A DNA stretch of 64,000 nt from Vavraia culicis subsp. floridensis (lineage: Eukaryota > Microsporidia > Pleistophoridae), in assembly GCF_000192795.1 (NCBI RefSeq), contig NW_007360605.1:72485-136484 (forward strand). Direction: 5' to 3'. Positions 10,485 through 20,477 of the stretch are shown one piece after another. A program made the position numbers and the translations under genes. Under the pieces are notes generated by a model. That model searched no databases. It saw nothing but the letters and a program-made list of their open reading frames with translations, and was not told the origin of the DNA. Numbering within the stretch: the stretch's first letter is position 1; each line of letters begins with the position of its first letter.

Positions 10485-10815
10485 ACAGGGCCAGTCATTT
10501 GACAAGGTAGGTGTTTATCTGCACAGCTCTGTCTTTGTGCATGGTCAGTTGTATGTAGCTTTGTCGAGAGTGCGCTATGCAAACGGTCTAAGGGTGTATG
10601 TTGCTGACAATGGAGACCAAGGAAAGCATGAGAATGGTAAAGTATACACTAGAAATGTTGTATACAATGAGTCTGGAATGAAAGTGATTTATTGATTTGT
10701 AACCACAGAACAGTTGGTAGAAAGGAATGACCTAATGTTTTAGTTATGTTCAAAAGCGCTATTTTGGTATACTATCCATTCATGCACCCGTTTTTGAAAA
10801 ACGGGATAGCACAGT
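10485..10815 (+). mobile_element. Helitron 3' end (helicase C-terminus plus terminal hairpin)
   Basis: The first bases after the gap encode the last ~70 residues of a Helitron Pif1-type helicase: QGQSFDKVGVYL, HGQLYVALSRV and RYANGLRVYV are the family's conserved C-terminal motifs, ending at the stop at 10695. The protein differs from the copy at 51269-51688 at only about three positions in the shared ~62 residues, so the copies are recent relatives. Nucleotide similarity continues past the stop to about 10814. It includes a perfect 9-bp palindrome at 10787-10805 (CCCGTTTTT / AAAAACGGG), in the place where Helitrons carry a subterminal hairpin. No clear CTRR terminus is visible. The 5' part is in the gap or absent. 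Confidence 0.85.
10787..10805 (+). repeat. Candidate Helitron subterminal hairpin
   Basis: Perfect 9-bp arms with a single-base loop. The other Helitron copy has a decayed homologue of this stretch just above 51137. Position about 90 bases past the helicase stop suits a Helitron 3' end. Confidence 0.55.
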
Positions 10816-11049
10816 TGGTATAACAAGCAGAAAAGAACATTTGATGGAAGATTGAACTTTCTTTATGATATTTGTGAACGAAAATAGCGTAGCTAGTCTT
10901 ATAAAAGATCAACGATAATAATTACGTTTATTAACTAATTCATGAATCGTAATTTTCCTTCACGTGCTAACTATGGATGATAAAAGCGATGCTGTTCTTT
11001 CTCAAAATATCGCGTTGTATCAACCAATGTGCCCGTATGAATTATAAAT

Positions 11050-12174
11050 TCAGGAACTAGTATTGCTAATACTCTGATCCGTCATATATAAACGTAAATT
11101 CATTTCATTCTTCTCATTAGCCTTTGCATCATCATAGTTCAATTTTTTGGAGACTGTATTGTTTTTATTATTCTCTGCAATTTTTGCTATATATGCTGTT
11201 TCTATGTTCTTTTTGATCAAATTAACATATATATTTGAAAGTACGTACGTGTTTTGATCGAGGAATCTAAATGTCATACGCAGATCATTGAAAAAACTGA
11301 TAAACTGTTTGATTGTTGCAATAGAATGTCCTTCTTCTTCAATTTTACCACTGTATATAAGTTTTGATAACTCATTAATAACACTATCATACCTTTTTAC
11401 GCGCTCATCAATACCATTTTGGCGAGTCTTATCATCTTTTTTAGCCTTGATCTCACAAATCACGCTGTATAGATGGTAGAACATATTCATATGTGGTTTT
11501 ACTGACTCGAGTAAATATTTAAACCGTTTTACCAGCATCTCATGATTCACTTCGTTTGGACCGTACTCCATTAGATCAAGTGTACTTACAATCGAATTAT
11601 ATGCACGTTGAAAATCTCCTAAAAACTCCTTATCTACCCTTCTATCAACAACAGCCAATAGTGCCGCGTACATATCGTTTAACTTGTCAAGATCTATCTC
11701 GATTATTGCTAGTCCTTTTTTGTCACTGGACTGACAATCATTAACAATTTCTTTCACTAAGCTGTGAAAATCATCGCAAAATTCCTTGGTAATCTCTGTA
11801 AACTTGTTCTTATCTGCGATTCCCGCTTGCTTATTGGCATCTATGATCTTCTGTAATTTATCTCCCATTTTTGATTCGGAATCATTCGCACATGCAGGAA
11901 CATTTTTATAGTGAGTATTGTATGAAATCAACATATTAACAATCCTCCTTGATTCCTCTTGTAAACGATCGATATTATAATTAAGCGGCACATACAATTG
12001 CGTAATTCTCCATCTTCGATCGTGTACATTCAAAAAATTTACCGTACTCATACGATAATTTATAATTCCCAAACCATCCATCACTTGTTCAGTAGCAGTC
12101 GTAATAGCCGTTACTGTATTCATCCAAGCAAACAAGATCGACAAAATACATGTGCAATATTTGAATGTTAGCAT
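11050..12174 (-). CDS. Secreted all-helical protein of unknown family
   Basis: Begins at ATG 12174; the longer frame uses TTG. The 374 residues open with MLTFKYCTCILSILFAWMNT, a signal peptide probably cleaved near residue 20-24 (VTA|IT). The mature part is a series of amphipathic helices with few cysteines (a possible pair around PACAN and EFCDDF) and a Lys/Asn-rich C-terminus. There is no membrane anchor after the signal peptide, so it should be soluble in the secretory pathway or exported. A TATA box (12194-12204) and a CCC motif precede the ATG. No homologous domain is recognised. Helical exported proteins of this size are typical of lineage-specific microsporidian secretomes. Confidence 0.82.
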   Translation of the reverse strand: MLTFKYCTCILSILFAWMNTVTAITTATEQVMDGLGIINYRMSTVNFLNVHDRRWRITQLYVPLNYNIDRLQEESRRIVNMLISYNTHYKNVPACANDSESKMGDKLQKIIDANKQAGIADKNKFTEITKEFCDDFHSLVKEIVNDCQSSDKKGLAIIEIDLDKLNDMYAALLAVVDRRVDKEFLGDFQRAYNSIVSTLDLMEYGPNEVNHEMLVKRFKYLLESVKPHMNMFYHLYSVICEIKAKKDDKTRQNGIDERVKRYDSVINELSKLIYSGKIEEEGHSIATIKQFISFFNDLRMTFRFLDQNTYVLSNIYVNLIKKNIETAYIAKIAENNKNNTVSKKLNYDDAKANEKNEMNLRLYMTDQSISNTSS

Positions 12175-12193
12175 GGTGGGCAAACTCTGTCAT

Positions 12194-12204
12194 CTATTTA
12201 TATA
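12194..12204 (-). promoter_or_regulatory. TATA box of the secreted-protein gene at 12174
   Basis: TATATAAATAG on the minus strand lies 20-30 bases before the ATG, the same arrangement as the other secreted-protein genes here. Confidence 0.55.
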
Positions 12205-13833
12205 GTTTTCGTAATTTTATTTTGGAAGTCGACAATCTGTTGTATGATTGGACAGGACAGTCACAGAAATAGAAGCTACTATTTTTGTATTTGCATTGTG
12301 AACGAATGAAAATTGAGCAATTAAAATGGAAAAAAATGAATAAAGGATCGAATTAACAACGAGTACAGTGTGAAATGATTCTTTACAGATCAGTTGACAC
12401 TATTATAAATTAAATTAGTTATTCTAACATCCTATTATTATGAAGAGATGCTATGAATGGTACAAATTTAGCTCAGTGCTCTAGAAATTATTATCCTACT
12501 CAACACTTTTTTACAATCAGTGAGTCATTAGAGAAATATAAACTATTTTGATGCTGTTTTCTTTTTAAATGTATCGGAGATTGTATAGATGAAGCTAACA
12601 AAATATTTACCTGGTAATTTATATAAAAAAGAGACGATGTCTTGTAAGCATTAGGTTTTGACCATATATATTTCAGGAATGTGTTTTTTCATCGTTTCAC
12701 GAGCACTGTTTGTACATGTACTCATTTAAAACTTCGTTATGTAAGTGGTGATATTGAGCAAATACTATAAGATGCGTTACTATGGCATCTATTACAGGCT
12801 GAGAATTGGTACGATTCTCATTTTTGGCTTAATGCGATTGTAAACATCGCTCAAGTGATGTGAATATTGCGCAAACAACATGTTCTCCGAGATGGCATAC
12901 CGAAGAAACTACTATTCCTACTGGAAATGAACCTTGCCGAATAAATGGAGTGTAAAAGGAACTGCCGTTATAGTTTTGTAATCCTCTAAACAAATCCTCG
13001 GCAACTATAACATTTACTCCTAGACGAAGACATTTTTTCTTGAAAACATTTTACAATTGGGACGATTCTAGAATACTGCCGAATTAGGATGATCGTTTTT
13101 GGAATTGCTTTTATGTTTGAACATTTTTAATCCAGATGATCCTCGTACAATACAGATCCTTGCGATAAACGCGTTTGATCGTAAGTAAGATTCCTTTAAA
13201 TGTACGAAAATTAGCAAATATTCACTCTTATTAATGATAATTTGATGATTTAGCTCAATACAATGATGTTTGAACCTCAATTAATATTATTCCTAGATCT
13301 ATATGTGCATTTAGGATAATCTTAAGGAGATAACTGGAACATGACCACGAATTATTATAATTAGAATGATTTACTCCTTATTTGTTTGAGGAAGGCATCA
13401 TATTCAACGTTGGTATGAACAATTAATTGCTATTACTATCAACTTCAACTTTTGTGCCAAGTCATACCACTAGGTTATACTGCTTTTTACCAGTTTCTCT
13501 TTTTATCCGTCACAGAAGATACAAAACTCCTTTTACTGTGCTGTATAATCCATTTTATATGCCACATCCTGATCCGAATCGCTTCTCCTTACATTCACGC
13601 TCAATATGGAATGTATTTTATGATTTTGGATGTTCTGTATGATAGGATATTATTACATGTATTCGTGTAAGTACCGGTTACAGCTATTGTTCTCTTATGC
13701 CAACATCAAATAAAATGTCTTCCTTGAATAACAGCATCATACTCGTACGCACATAATACTCCGCATTTATTTTTCTCTTTTGTTCGAAAATGACACTTTC
13801 AAAGAAAGTTGTAAAATTTTGAGAAAACAGGCA

Positions 13834-13836
13834 CCC
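13834..13836 (+). promoter_or_regulatory. CCC motif abutting the start codon
   Basis: CACCC is immediately followed by ATGG. This supports choosing 13837 over the longer non-ATG frame. Confidence 0.4.
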
Positions 13837-14370
13837 ATGGCAATTTCGCGAAACCTTCCGCAAACCTATACCGCCGATCTAACCTTTGAAGCTGTCTACA
13901 AAGACAAAGTGAAGACGATTAGTCTGTCTGACTATGCCAATAAGTACGTTGTCCTAATCTTCTATCCGTATGATTTTACGATTGTTTGTCCAACAGAGAT
14001 AAACGCAATATCGGACAGCAAATCCAAATTCGAGGATGTCAATTCTGTTGTTTTATTCGTGTCCTGTGATTCGATTTACTGTCATCAAGCATGGATGAAG
14101 GTTAGTCGATCAGATAAGGGCATTAAGGGATGCACATGGCCGGTTATTTCCGATTATGATCGCTCTTTGTCTCAATACTTCAACATCTGCGAACCAGCAG
14201 GGAATTGTGCGCGAGCTACCATTATACTGGATAAGAAAAGAAATCTTGTGCATTTCAGTGTAGGTGATAACAGAATGGGACGGAACGTCGATGAAATTCT
14301 GAGGACATTGCAGATGGCCAACAGAGTGGAAAAAACAGGTGAAATGTGTGAGTGCAACTGGAAAAAGTAA
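13837..14370 (+). CDS. Typical 2-Cys peroxiredoxin (thioredoxin peroxidase)
   Basis: Reduces hydrogen peroxide and alkyl peroxides with thioredoxin as electron donor, normally in the cytosol. The ATG at 13837 (CACCCATGG) gives 177 residues; the longer frame begins with TTG. The peroxidatic cysteine is Cys51 in FTIVCPTEI, preceded by the conserved FYPYDFT. The resolving cysteine is in the C-terminal GEMCEC (Cys171, with Cys173 nearby). The catalytic-site arginine region (GNCARATIILD) is present. The protein is shorter than yeast Tsa1 (196), the canonical GGLG motif is not evident, and the C-terminal YF motif of eukaryotic enzymes is missing, which predicts resistance to overoxidation. Confidence 0.93.
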   Translation: MAISRNLPQTYTADLTFEAVYKDKVKTISLSDYANKYVVLIFYPYDFTIVCPTEINAISDSKSKFEDVNSVVLFVSCDSIYCHQAWMKVSRSDKGIKGCTWPVISDYDRSLSQYFNICEPAGNCARATIILDKKRNLVHFSVGDNRMGRNVDEILRTLQMANRVEKTGEMCECNWKK

Positions 14371-15791
14371 AAAAAATGGCATCGTAAGATAAGTTTTTAC
14401 TCGTGTCCGATGCGCTGGTATTAGTATTGCCGTTTTTACACTTCTGTAAGTGGTTCCTTAAATGCTAGAGCAGAGTGTCTAGATTTTATCCTGTTTTATC
14501 GTTACTTTAATAATTTGCGTGCGGCAAAGCTGAGTCTTGAGCGTGAATTGGTGGATTGCTCGGAAGACGTGAATACACCACTACTTTGTTTTTATGTGCT
14601 AAGTCGAGCTTTCTATTCGTTCCATCCCAGAGATGAGTGATGTGGGACGAACAGGAGTTGCAGCTATATTTAAACCTAACGTGTCCTGGTAATAGGTTTG
14701 TTTCATACTAGATGTTCTTAAGGCTGTATATCGCATTATTTTCGCTGTTTTGCAGTCCCAAGCATCTCGTCTTATGGTATATGTTTACACTGGCCCGTGA
14801 AGAAAGGTAAACTGGGCTTTCATTCTTGATTAAAGAGCCAAACTAATAGTAAATTACGTTTTTTGACAAAAATAGCTCGTATCGATGTACTAAAGTGATA
14901 AATAAATATAATGCCATAATACATAATTTGTTCGTGAAAGCTATTGATTTGAAGCACCTCACATCTCATACCTCAGTTTAAATCAAATTCCTTTATAATT
15001 CAACATCTTGGAAATTCTTCCCAGTGTATGTGACTTTGACGACCTTAAGTCCAAGATATGGTTTTGAATCTATCTGAAAGGTGGAAAGTTATCCTGTACA
15101 AGACCACGGATGCAGTATAACTTGATTGTATTCGTACCTATTAATCGGATAATCATATTCTCCTATGAAATAACCACTTGTACTTTCTCACTGAAACTAT
15201 ATAAAAGAATAGCGGGCCCTCTTAGAGAGTGTATATACCAATATTTAATTCAACAGCAACTTTTCATGTCAATTAATTCCTTGCAAATCAGCCCTGCACC
15301 CATTAACATGGGATTAATGATCATATCATTTTCCAAACAACGTTCTTAAGCTGGTCTGATCATTCTATAAATCGTGTTTTATTAACCCATCAGTTTTTAA
15401 ATAGTGCTATCGCAGGTGGAAAATTGCTCATAAGATACATCCCATAGGGCAGAACCTTTTAAAAAGCATTAAATAATCATTACGCTCATTCGTAGGAGAA
15501 AGTCTGTCTCTTCCTTAGTATTTAGCTACAAACTAAGACGAAAATATCTGCAAAATCTTTATCGTTTCCAACCGTTTATCTACAACAAAAGAACGCATGC
15601 CGAGTGATATGCAGACACTTCGTCCCAAACTGCTACAACACTGAATACATGCATTAAATTTATGAATAGATAATTTATTTGAAACTAGCAATACCATTTC
15701 TAATCGCAACCGGGTATGCTTGCCAATTCAGATGATTAAAAGCTGCCGCACCAAAGCCGCTCTCAAATACCCGGAGAACGAATGGATTTCA
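14371..15791. other. Intergenic, convergent spacer
   Basis: About 1.4 kb. An ATG frame at 15110-15349 (79 codons) is hydrophobic but lacks a promoter motif or recognisable features, so it is not annotated. Confidence 0.5.
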
Positions 15792-17546
15792 TCAGCAAAA
15801 CCGCACAACTTCGTAATTCTCATAGTTATCGCCATTGAACACCAAATAAACTGCAAAATTGCCGCTGTCAACATAATTTGCGCTGGAAAACACAGTCACG
15901 GTCTTACCACCGTGATTAGTTCTGTAGCACTCCTCGAAATATTCGTGCGACCTCACGACCAATTTCAAATTATTTTCGCCAAGAAACCGTTCTGTAACAT
16001 CCTGGCCGTAATGCACACCGATTCCGCGTCGTGATGGCTCATGCCCGGTAATTTCCATCGGGTCAGACCACATCAAGCCGGCTAACAAGCCGTTGCTGAC
16101 CTTTGTCACAAACCTGTTCAACTTATACACGTCCTGGATCGTAAATCTATCAGCAGGTAAACCGCCATGCACGATAAATACGCTATCATTTGCTATCGTG
16201 CACAGTGGGAGCGCTTGAAAGAATACGTTGATGGCCTCGTACACAAACGTGCCGTGGAAAGGATACCGCCTTGTTATCTGGTCGTACAAATCGAACTGCC
16301 GATTGGTAACAGCGAACTCGTGGTTGCCTCTGTTCATGTGCACGTTTCTTGGATATGACAATTTGAGCAGAATAAAGAACACCACCAGTTCCAGGCCGCA
16401 TTTTCCCCTGTCTACGAAATCGCCGTTGAATATCAAATGGTCTTCAAAAGATGCGCTGAAATTGTGTGTGATCCTTCGTATTGCCTCGTATGTACTTCTG
16501 AGATTGCCATGTGTGTCACCAAAAACATAATACTTCCCCTTTACATTAATTTTATAAACATTAAAAACGTTCTTGTACAGTCTGATGCCATCCAGCAACA
16601 CCTTGAACACGAATTTTACATCAAGTGTTTTGCAGCTGAACGGTTTTTCAAACAACCCGCCGCTTATGCCGTTGAGCCTTGTGCTGCAGCCTTGCGCATC
16701 AGCACTCTTCACCTGTGCATCGTCCTGTGCATTTCTTGCGCAATTTTCCTTTTCCAAATTCGTATTTTCCTCTTCACCACAGCCGTTCTTAGTGCTAGCG
16801 CGACTCTGAACCTCCTCTCCATCGGTACTACCACTCTCCTTTGCTTCACTCACACCTTCCATGCTTTCATCACCAAATACACCGCATTTTCCCGTAGTTT
16901 TCGGTTTCAGATTGCACGTGTCATCATCAGCCAAGTCCACTAAGTAAGTCCGCAGTGTCTCATTTCCATAACAGATGTCGTTTACCTCATCACCCCAAAC
17001 ATTCTTGCAGTATTTTACGATATTGCTGTCTATCATTCCATCCACAGCGTTTTTCAGTTCTAGAAAAGGAGTTATGTCTTTTATTTTCTCGTAGTAGTAC
17101 TTAAACGACATGTCACCGTTTCTTAGAAGATAAAGCGCCATTTTGGAACAGCTAAGATCATCTTCTCTGATATTACACGCCATCTGTGCATGTGCCATAG
17201 CACTGTGGATGTCATACTGTCTGTAATACACCGTTGAAATGTTCAGCAAAACAAGGAAGTGCTCGTTTTTCAGGAATGCAATGAATGCGCTGCAAATTTT
17301 GAGCCTAAGAACAATGGGAATTGCCATTTTCTTCCTCGAATCAATATAGCTGCCGGCAACATCATCGTTATTATATTGTATTTCGTTCTGTGCGGTCATC
17401 ATCGCCATTTTGATTTCCCTCGCATACCATTCTGTCATTTTCTTGAGTCTCAGGACATCTTTTAACGAGTCCAAGTACAATGCCAATGCCGATTTGTAAT
17501 CTTTGCTCTTAAATGCATCGTTACCTTTCATCCGTTTGTGGTTCAT
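15792..17546 (-). CDS. PPT1: TPR-containing PP5-type serine/threonine protein phosphatase
   Basis: Metal-dependent PPP-family phosphatase of 584 residues. Residues ~2-36 and ~85-125 are TPR-like, as in PP5, where TPRs bind Hsp90 and autoinhibit the enzyme. Residues ~205-300 are a Gly/Ser/Glu-rich insert absent from yeast Ppt1. The catalytic domain (~338-584) holds all core motifs: GDTHG (343-347), GDFVDRG (375-381), RGNHE (406-410), HGG (460-462) and RSHE (532-535). The enzyme should therefore be active. The TPR block is divergent, with an insert between its helices. The ATG is preceded by CCCTT and by a 7-bp hairpin at 17552-17568. Phosphatase class is certain; the PP5 assignment rests on the TPR-catalytic order. 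Confidence 0.9.
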   Translation of the reverse strand: MNHKRMKGNDAFKSKDYKSALALYLDSLKDVLRLKKMTEWYAREIKMAMMTAQNEIQYNNDDVAGSYIDSRKKMAIPIVLRLKICSAFIAFLKNEHFLVLLNISTVYYRQYDIHSAMAHAQMACNIREDDLSCSKMALYLLRNGDMSFKYYYEKIKDITPFLELKNAVDGMIDSNIVKYCKNVWGDEVNDICYGNETLRTYLVDLADDDTCNLKPKTTGKCGVFGDESMEGVSEAKESGSTDGEEVQSRASTKNGCGEEENTNLEKENCARNAQDDAQVKSADAQGCSTRLNGISGGLFEKPFSCKTLDVKFVFKVLLDGIRLYKNVFNVYKINVKGKYYVFGDTHGNLRSTYEAIRRITHNFSASFEDHLIFNGDFVDRGKCGLELVVFFILLKLSYPRNVHMNRGNHEFAVTNRQFDLYDQITRRYPFHGTFVYEAINVFFQALPLCTIANDSVFIVHGGLPADRFTIQDVYKLNRFVTKVSNGLLAGLMWSDPMEITGHEPSRRGIGVHYGQDVTERFLGENNLKLVVRSHEYFEECYRTNHGGKTVTVFSSANYVDSGNFAVYLVFNGDNYENYEVVRFC

Positions 17547-17548
17547 AA

Positions 17549-17551
17549 GGG
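17549..17551 (-). promoter_or_regulatory. CCC motif before the PP5 start codon
   Basis: CCC two bases before ATG on the minus strand, as at other conserved genes here. Confidence 0.35.
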
Positions 17552-17568
17552 TTCTCCAGTGTGGAGAA
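17552..17568 (-). promoter_or_regulatory. Small hairpin in the PP5 leader
   Basis: Perfect 7-bp arms (TTCTCCA/TGGAGAA) with a 3-base loop, 6 bases before the ATG. It could influence start-site or translation efficiency. Chance occurrence is possible. Confidence 0.3.
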
Positions 17569-19529
17569 TTGAAGTAAAATTATGAACTAGCAAAATAAAC
17601 CGTTAATTGCAAAGCAGGATGCAGATTGTTGTGTAATAAATGAGATACGATGCTGCATCGTGTATAAATAAGCATTTAGTTTATCATTTATCACAAATAT
17701 TATATTATGAATATTTGTGGCGAATACATATTAGCGCACACGCTTAGATCGATAATATCACACGGCAGTTGCGATAACCAAGCAGTAAGAAGAAAGTCAT
17801 ACAATTTATTATTTTGCACGGTACAGACATGTTTTTGTTGATGTACGTGCTGTGTTACAAGATATATCTACCACATTTTATTTCTCTCTCTTGTTTGATG
17901 AGCAATTTAGGCATAATTAAATATTACCATACCGAGCGACTGCATACAGGCATTGAATGCCCACTCGGTGCGCGCTAACCAACCATACAGGAGGGAATAT
18001 CAATGTTATGAAGTGTATAAGATGGTGCTTAACGAATACGTGCTGGTTAGCATACGTAATGCTAACACTTGATGTTCTGAAAGAGGAGAATTGCGTTCAT
18101 TTGTTCTTTCCAGTACAATCCATCGTTCAATTGTATCTTATCATGCCTGCAATGTAAATACACGTATCATTTTGGTATGATCATGTTATGTTGGCGGTGT
18201 GAAAATTTTTAATAAAACTTTTTATTTATATGACATCAAATTACATGTGATGGATTAATTCCGGTTCGGTAGAGATGATTTATGAGCCAGCAGATTGATG
18301 TGCTGCGGTAGGTGAAAACAGCTACGGTTCTAAAATTTTTGGAACTATGGCCCTTATCTTGTGGTAAGGAGGACCTTTTTCCACAAAAAACATTTTTAAT
18401 TAGTGTGATGTAAATGGAGCAATTTCTGAAAATCAAGTGTAATACTCCAAGGTACGGTAACTATTGTTGTTTGAAAAGGTCACTTTATTAAGTGTTGATA
18501 CGAGAGAGTAGTAGTTATAACAATCATATCAAAAATATTACAAGTTCACTGCTGAAGTAATTGTGGAAATGCTAAAATATAAAAATTTAATTACTAATGA
18601 ATACCTGATAAGGTTTGAAGAAAAACGTTATACACATCATACAAATGAATAAGAGGTGGTAAGGTAATTCTTTAATGCAAAAATGTTACTATAAACTTAA
18701 CAACGCGTGTTCAAAAACAGATCGTTGCATATTTGCTAGTACCATATTCATTATGGTGGATGTAAAATATATAAAAATATCATTTGGCTATAAGGACCAG
18801 CTGCTAAACTGAGGATAAAAGAAGTTTGGGTGATACATAAATTGGTGGCAAACTATAACAAATTAATGATGAGTTGTACCGTGAGGGTGATAGACATGTA
18901 TTTAAGGACTCTACGGAAATGAATGATCGGATGTGCAATACTTGCTTTGAATAAAATGTGTGAACATTTAAATATCAAACAAATAATAACGGCCTGATTT
19001 CATAAAAGATAAGAAACATGCGAATGATCGGTAACGCGTGAGGAGCAAAAAAAATTGTACTGTGTGTAAATACAGGATAAAACTTGATAAGATAATGACT
19101 CAAATAAATACCATAATTTTACCGTAAACAGGTGAAGATCTGGTATCTAAAACATGCATTCGCAGTGATATGATCTGATACTTGATCTAAATACAGTTCA
19201 AGATAAATTTTGCTGATCCTTAATTCGTAGAATAGAAGCACATGAATTAAAAATCAGTAAAACAGATCGTAACGGAATGTTGTTGTCGTATGAGGAGATA
19301 AACAGATGAATTGAAAAAGAAGAACTTACAGCATTTTGTTAGCACATATTTGCTTCCCTAAAAAGGTTGCCTGCACTAACCAGGGAGAATAGCTGCGAGA
19401 TACCGCAAAACACATACATCTGAGTTTAAATAGCACCAAGACATAACCTGCACCGCAGACATAGTCTCTATCTCCTTGGTGGTACACAGCCATAACTTCT
19501 AATACTTAACTTTATTAAATTCGCATTCT

Positions 19530-20477
19530 TCACTGCTTCTTCTCATCTTTTTCATTCTTTTCTCTGCCATAGCTGCAGTAAAACGGATTATGATTTTTGA
19601 ACCTTTCATCTTTGAAGTAATCCTGCGTCAACTTCTCCTGCAATTTGTTTTTTATCTTTTCATACTCATCCTTAGGACACTCAACGACCTGCTCTGTTTC
19701 ACTTTCCGCATCAGCATCTCCTCCTGTCATTTTGTCAGCCCCTCTTTTCGTTTTGCTTTTTGTTTCTCTTCCTGCCTCCTTTGTTTTGTCTGCTGTCTGT
19801 CTTGCGCTACCCTTCACACCTGCAAGTTTTTCCTTGGTGTTGTCAACGGCTCCCTTTGTTTTATACTTTGCTTTTTCACCCACTTCCTTTACTTTGTCGT
19901 ATGCCCGTTCGCCTTTGCCCTGCATATCACCGCCTTTTTGTTTCTCATCGCTTGTCATTCCTTTTGTTTTATTTTTTACCTCTTCATACTTCCCTTTTGC
20001 AGTGTCTGCCATTTGTCCGGCTTTCTCTTTGACGTTTCCATATTTATCCTTTGCATTATCGGCCATTTCACCAACTTTGTCCTGTGCAGGTTTTTTCATC
20101 TCTTGTGTCTTTCCCTTCAAGTGCTCGCCTTTCTCCTTTGCGTTGTCTGCCATTTCACCGGTCCTTCCCTTAATCTGTTCGCCTTTTTCCTGTGCAGGGC
20201 CCTTCATATCCTGTGTCTTTCCCTTCAAGTGCTCGCCTTTCTCCTTTGCGCTGTCTGCCATTTCACCGGTCCTTCCCTTAATCTGTTCGCCTTTTTCCTG
20301 TGCAGGGCCCTTCATATCCTGTGTCTTTCCCTTCAAGTGCTCGCCTTCCTCGCCAGCTCTACCAGCCATCTGTCCGGCCTTATCCTTTGTGCTTCCATAT
20401 GTCTGCTTTGCACTATCAGCCATCTGCTTCTTCTTATCATCTTGTCCAAAGTTGTTGTTCATGTCTTTGTTCGCCAT
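19530..20477 (-). CDS. LEA-like hydrophilic repeat protein
   Basis: ATG at 20477 (MANKDMNNN) gives 315 residues; the longer frame opens with TTG. The protein is extremely hydrophilic (Lys, Glu, Asp, Gly, Ala, Met), with degenerate 11-residue periodic units such as AKDKYGNVKEKAG and TKEKLAGVKGSA. These are typical of group-3 LEA (LEA_4) and related amphipathic 11-mer proteins that protect membranes or proteins on drying, or bind lipid surfaces. Residues ~50-150 contain a longer 36-residue repeat (GEHLKGKTQDMKGPAQEK + GEQIKGRTGEMAD). The last ~55 residues form a distinct non-repetitive tail with Cys (VVECPKDEYEK and NPFYCSYGREK). There is no signal peptide, so it is presumably cytosolic. A stress-protection role in the spore is inference. 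Large antisense frames over it are shadows. Confidence 0.82.
   Translation of the reverse strand: MANKDMNNNFGQDDKKKQMADSAKQTYGSTKDKAGQMAGRAGEEGEHLKGKTQDMKGPAQEKGEQIKGRTGEMADSAKEKGEHLKGKTQDMKGPAQEKGEQIKGRTGEMADNAKEKGEHLKGKTQEMKKPAQDKVGEMADNAKDKYGNVKEKAGQMADTAKGKYEEVKNKTKGMTSDEKQKGGDMQGKGERAYDKVKEVGEKAKYKTKGAVDNTKEKLAGVKGSARQTADKTKEAGRETKSKTKRGADKMTGGDADAESETEQVVECPKDEYEKIKNKLQEKLTQDYFKDERFKNHNPFYCSYGREKNEKDEKKQ
20100..20345 (-). repeat. 108-bp tandem repeat inside the LEA-like gene
   Basis: Copies are exactly 108 bases apart (CTTCAAGTGCTCGCC at 20115, 20223 and 20331) and nearly identical, giving about 2.3 copies of a 36-residue unit. The near identity points to recent duplication or gene conversion. 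Confidence 0.9.

Larger units (their letters stand above)
12175..13836. other. Intergenic, divergent spacer
   Basis: About 1.66 kb. Open frames at 13068-13280, 13427-13642 and 13452-13670 mostly start at TTG and overlap in competing frames, so none is accepted. A 7-bp inverted repeat (TGAGAAT/ATTCTCA) lies near 12800. Confidence 0.5.
17547..19529. other. Intergenic, ~2 kb
   Basis: AT-rich with frequent stops. Short frames at 17957-18157 and 18236-18436 show no credible features. Confidence 0.5.

Noticed and set aside
9684..10695. Frames of 242-304 codons spanning the N gap
   Set aside because: They are almost entirely N. Only the last ~70 codons (Helitron helicase end) are real sequence.
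13427..13670. Two overlapping ~70-codon frames upstream of the peroxiredoxin
   Set aside because: Non-ATG or weak starts, overlapping each other, lying in the peroxiredoxin upstream region.
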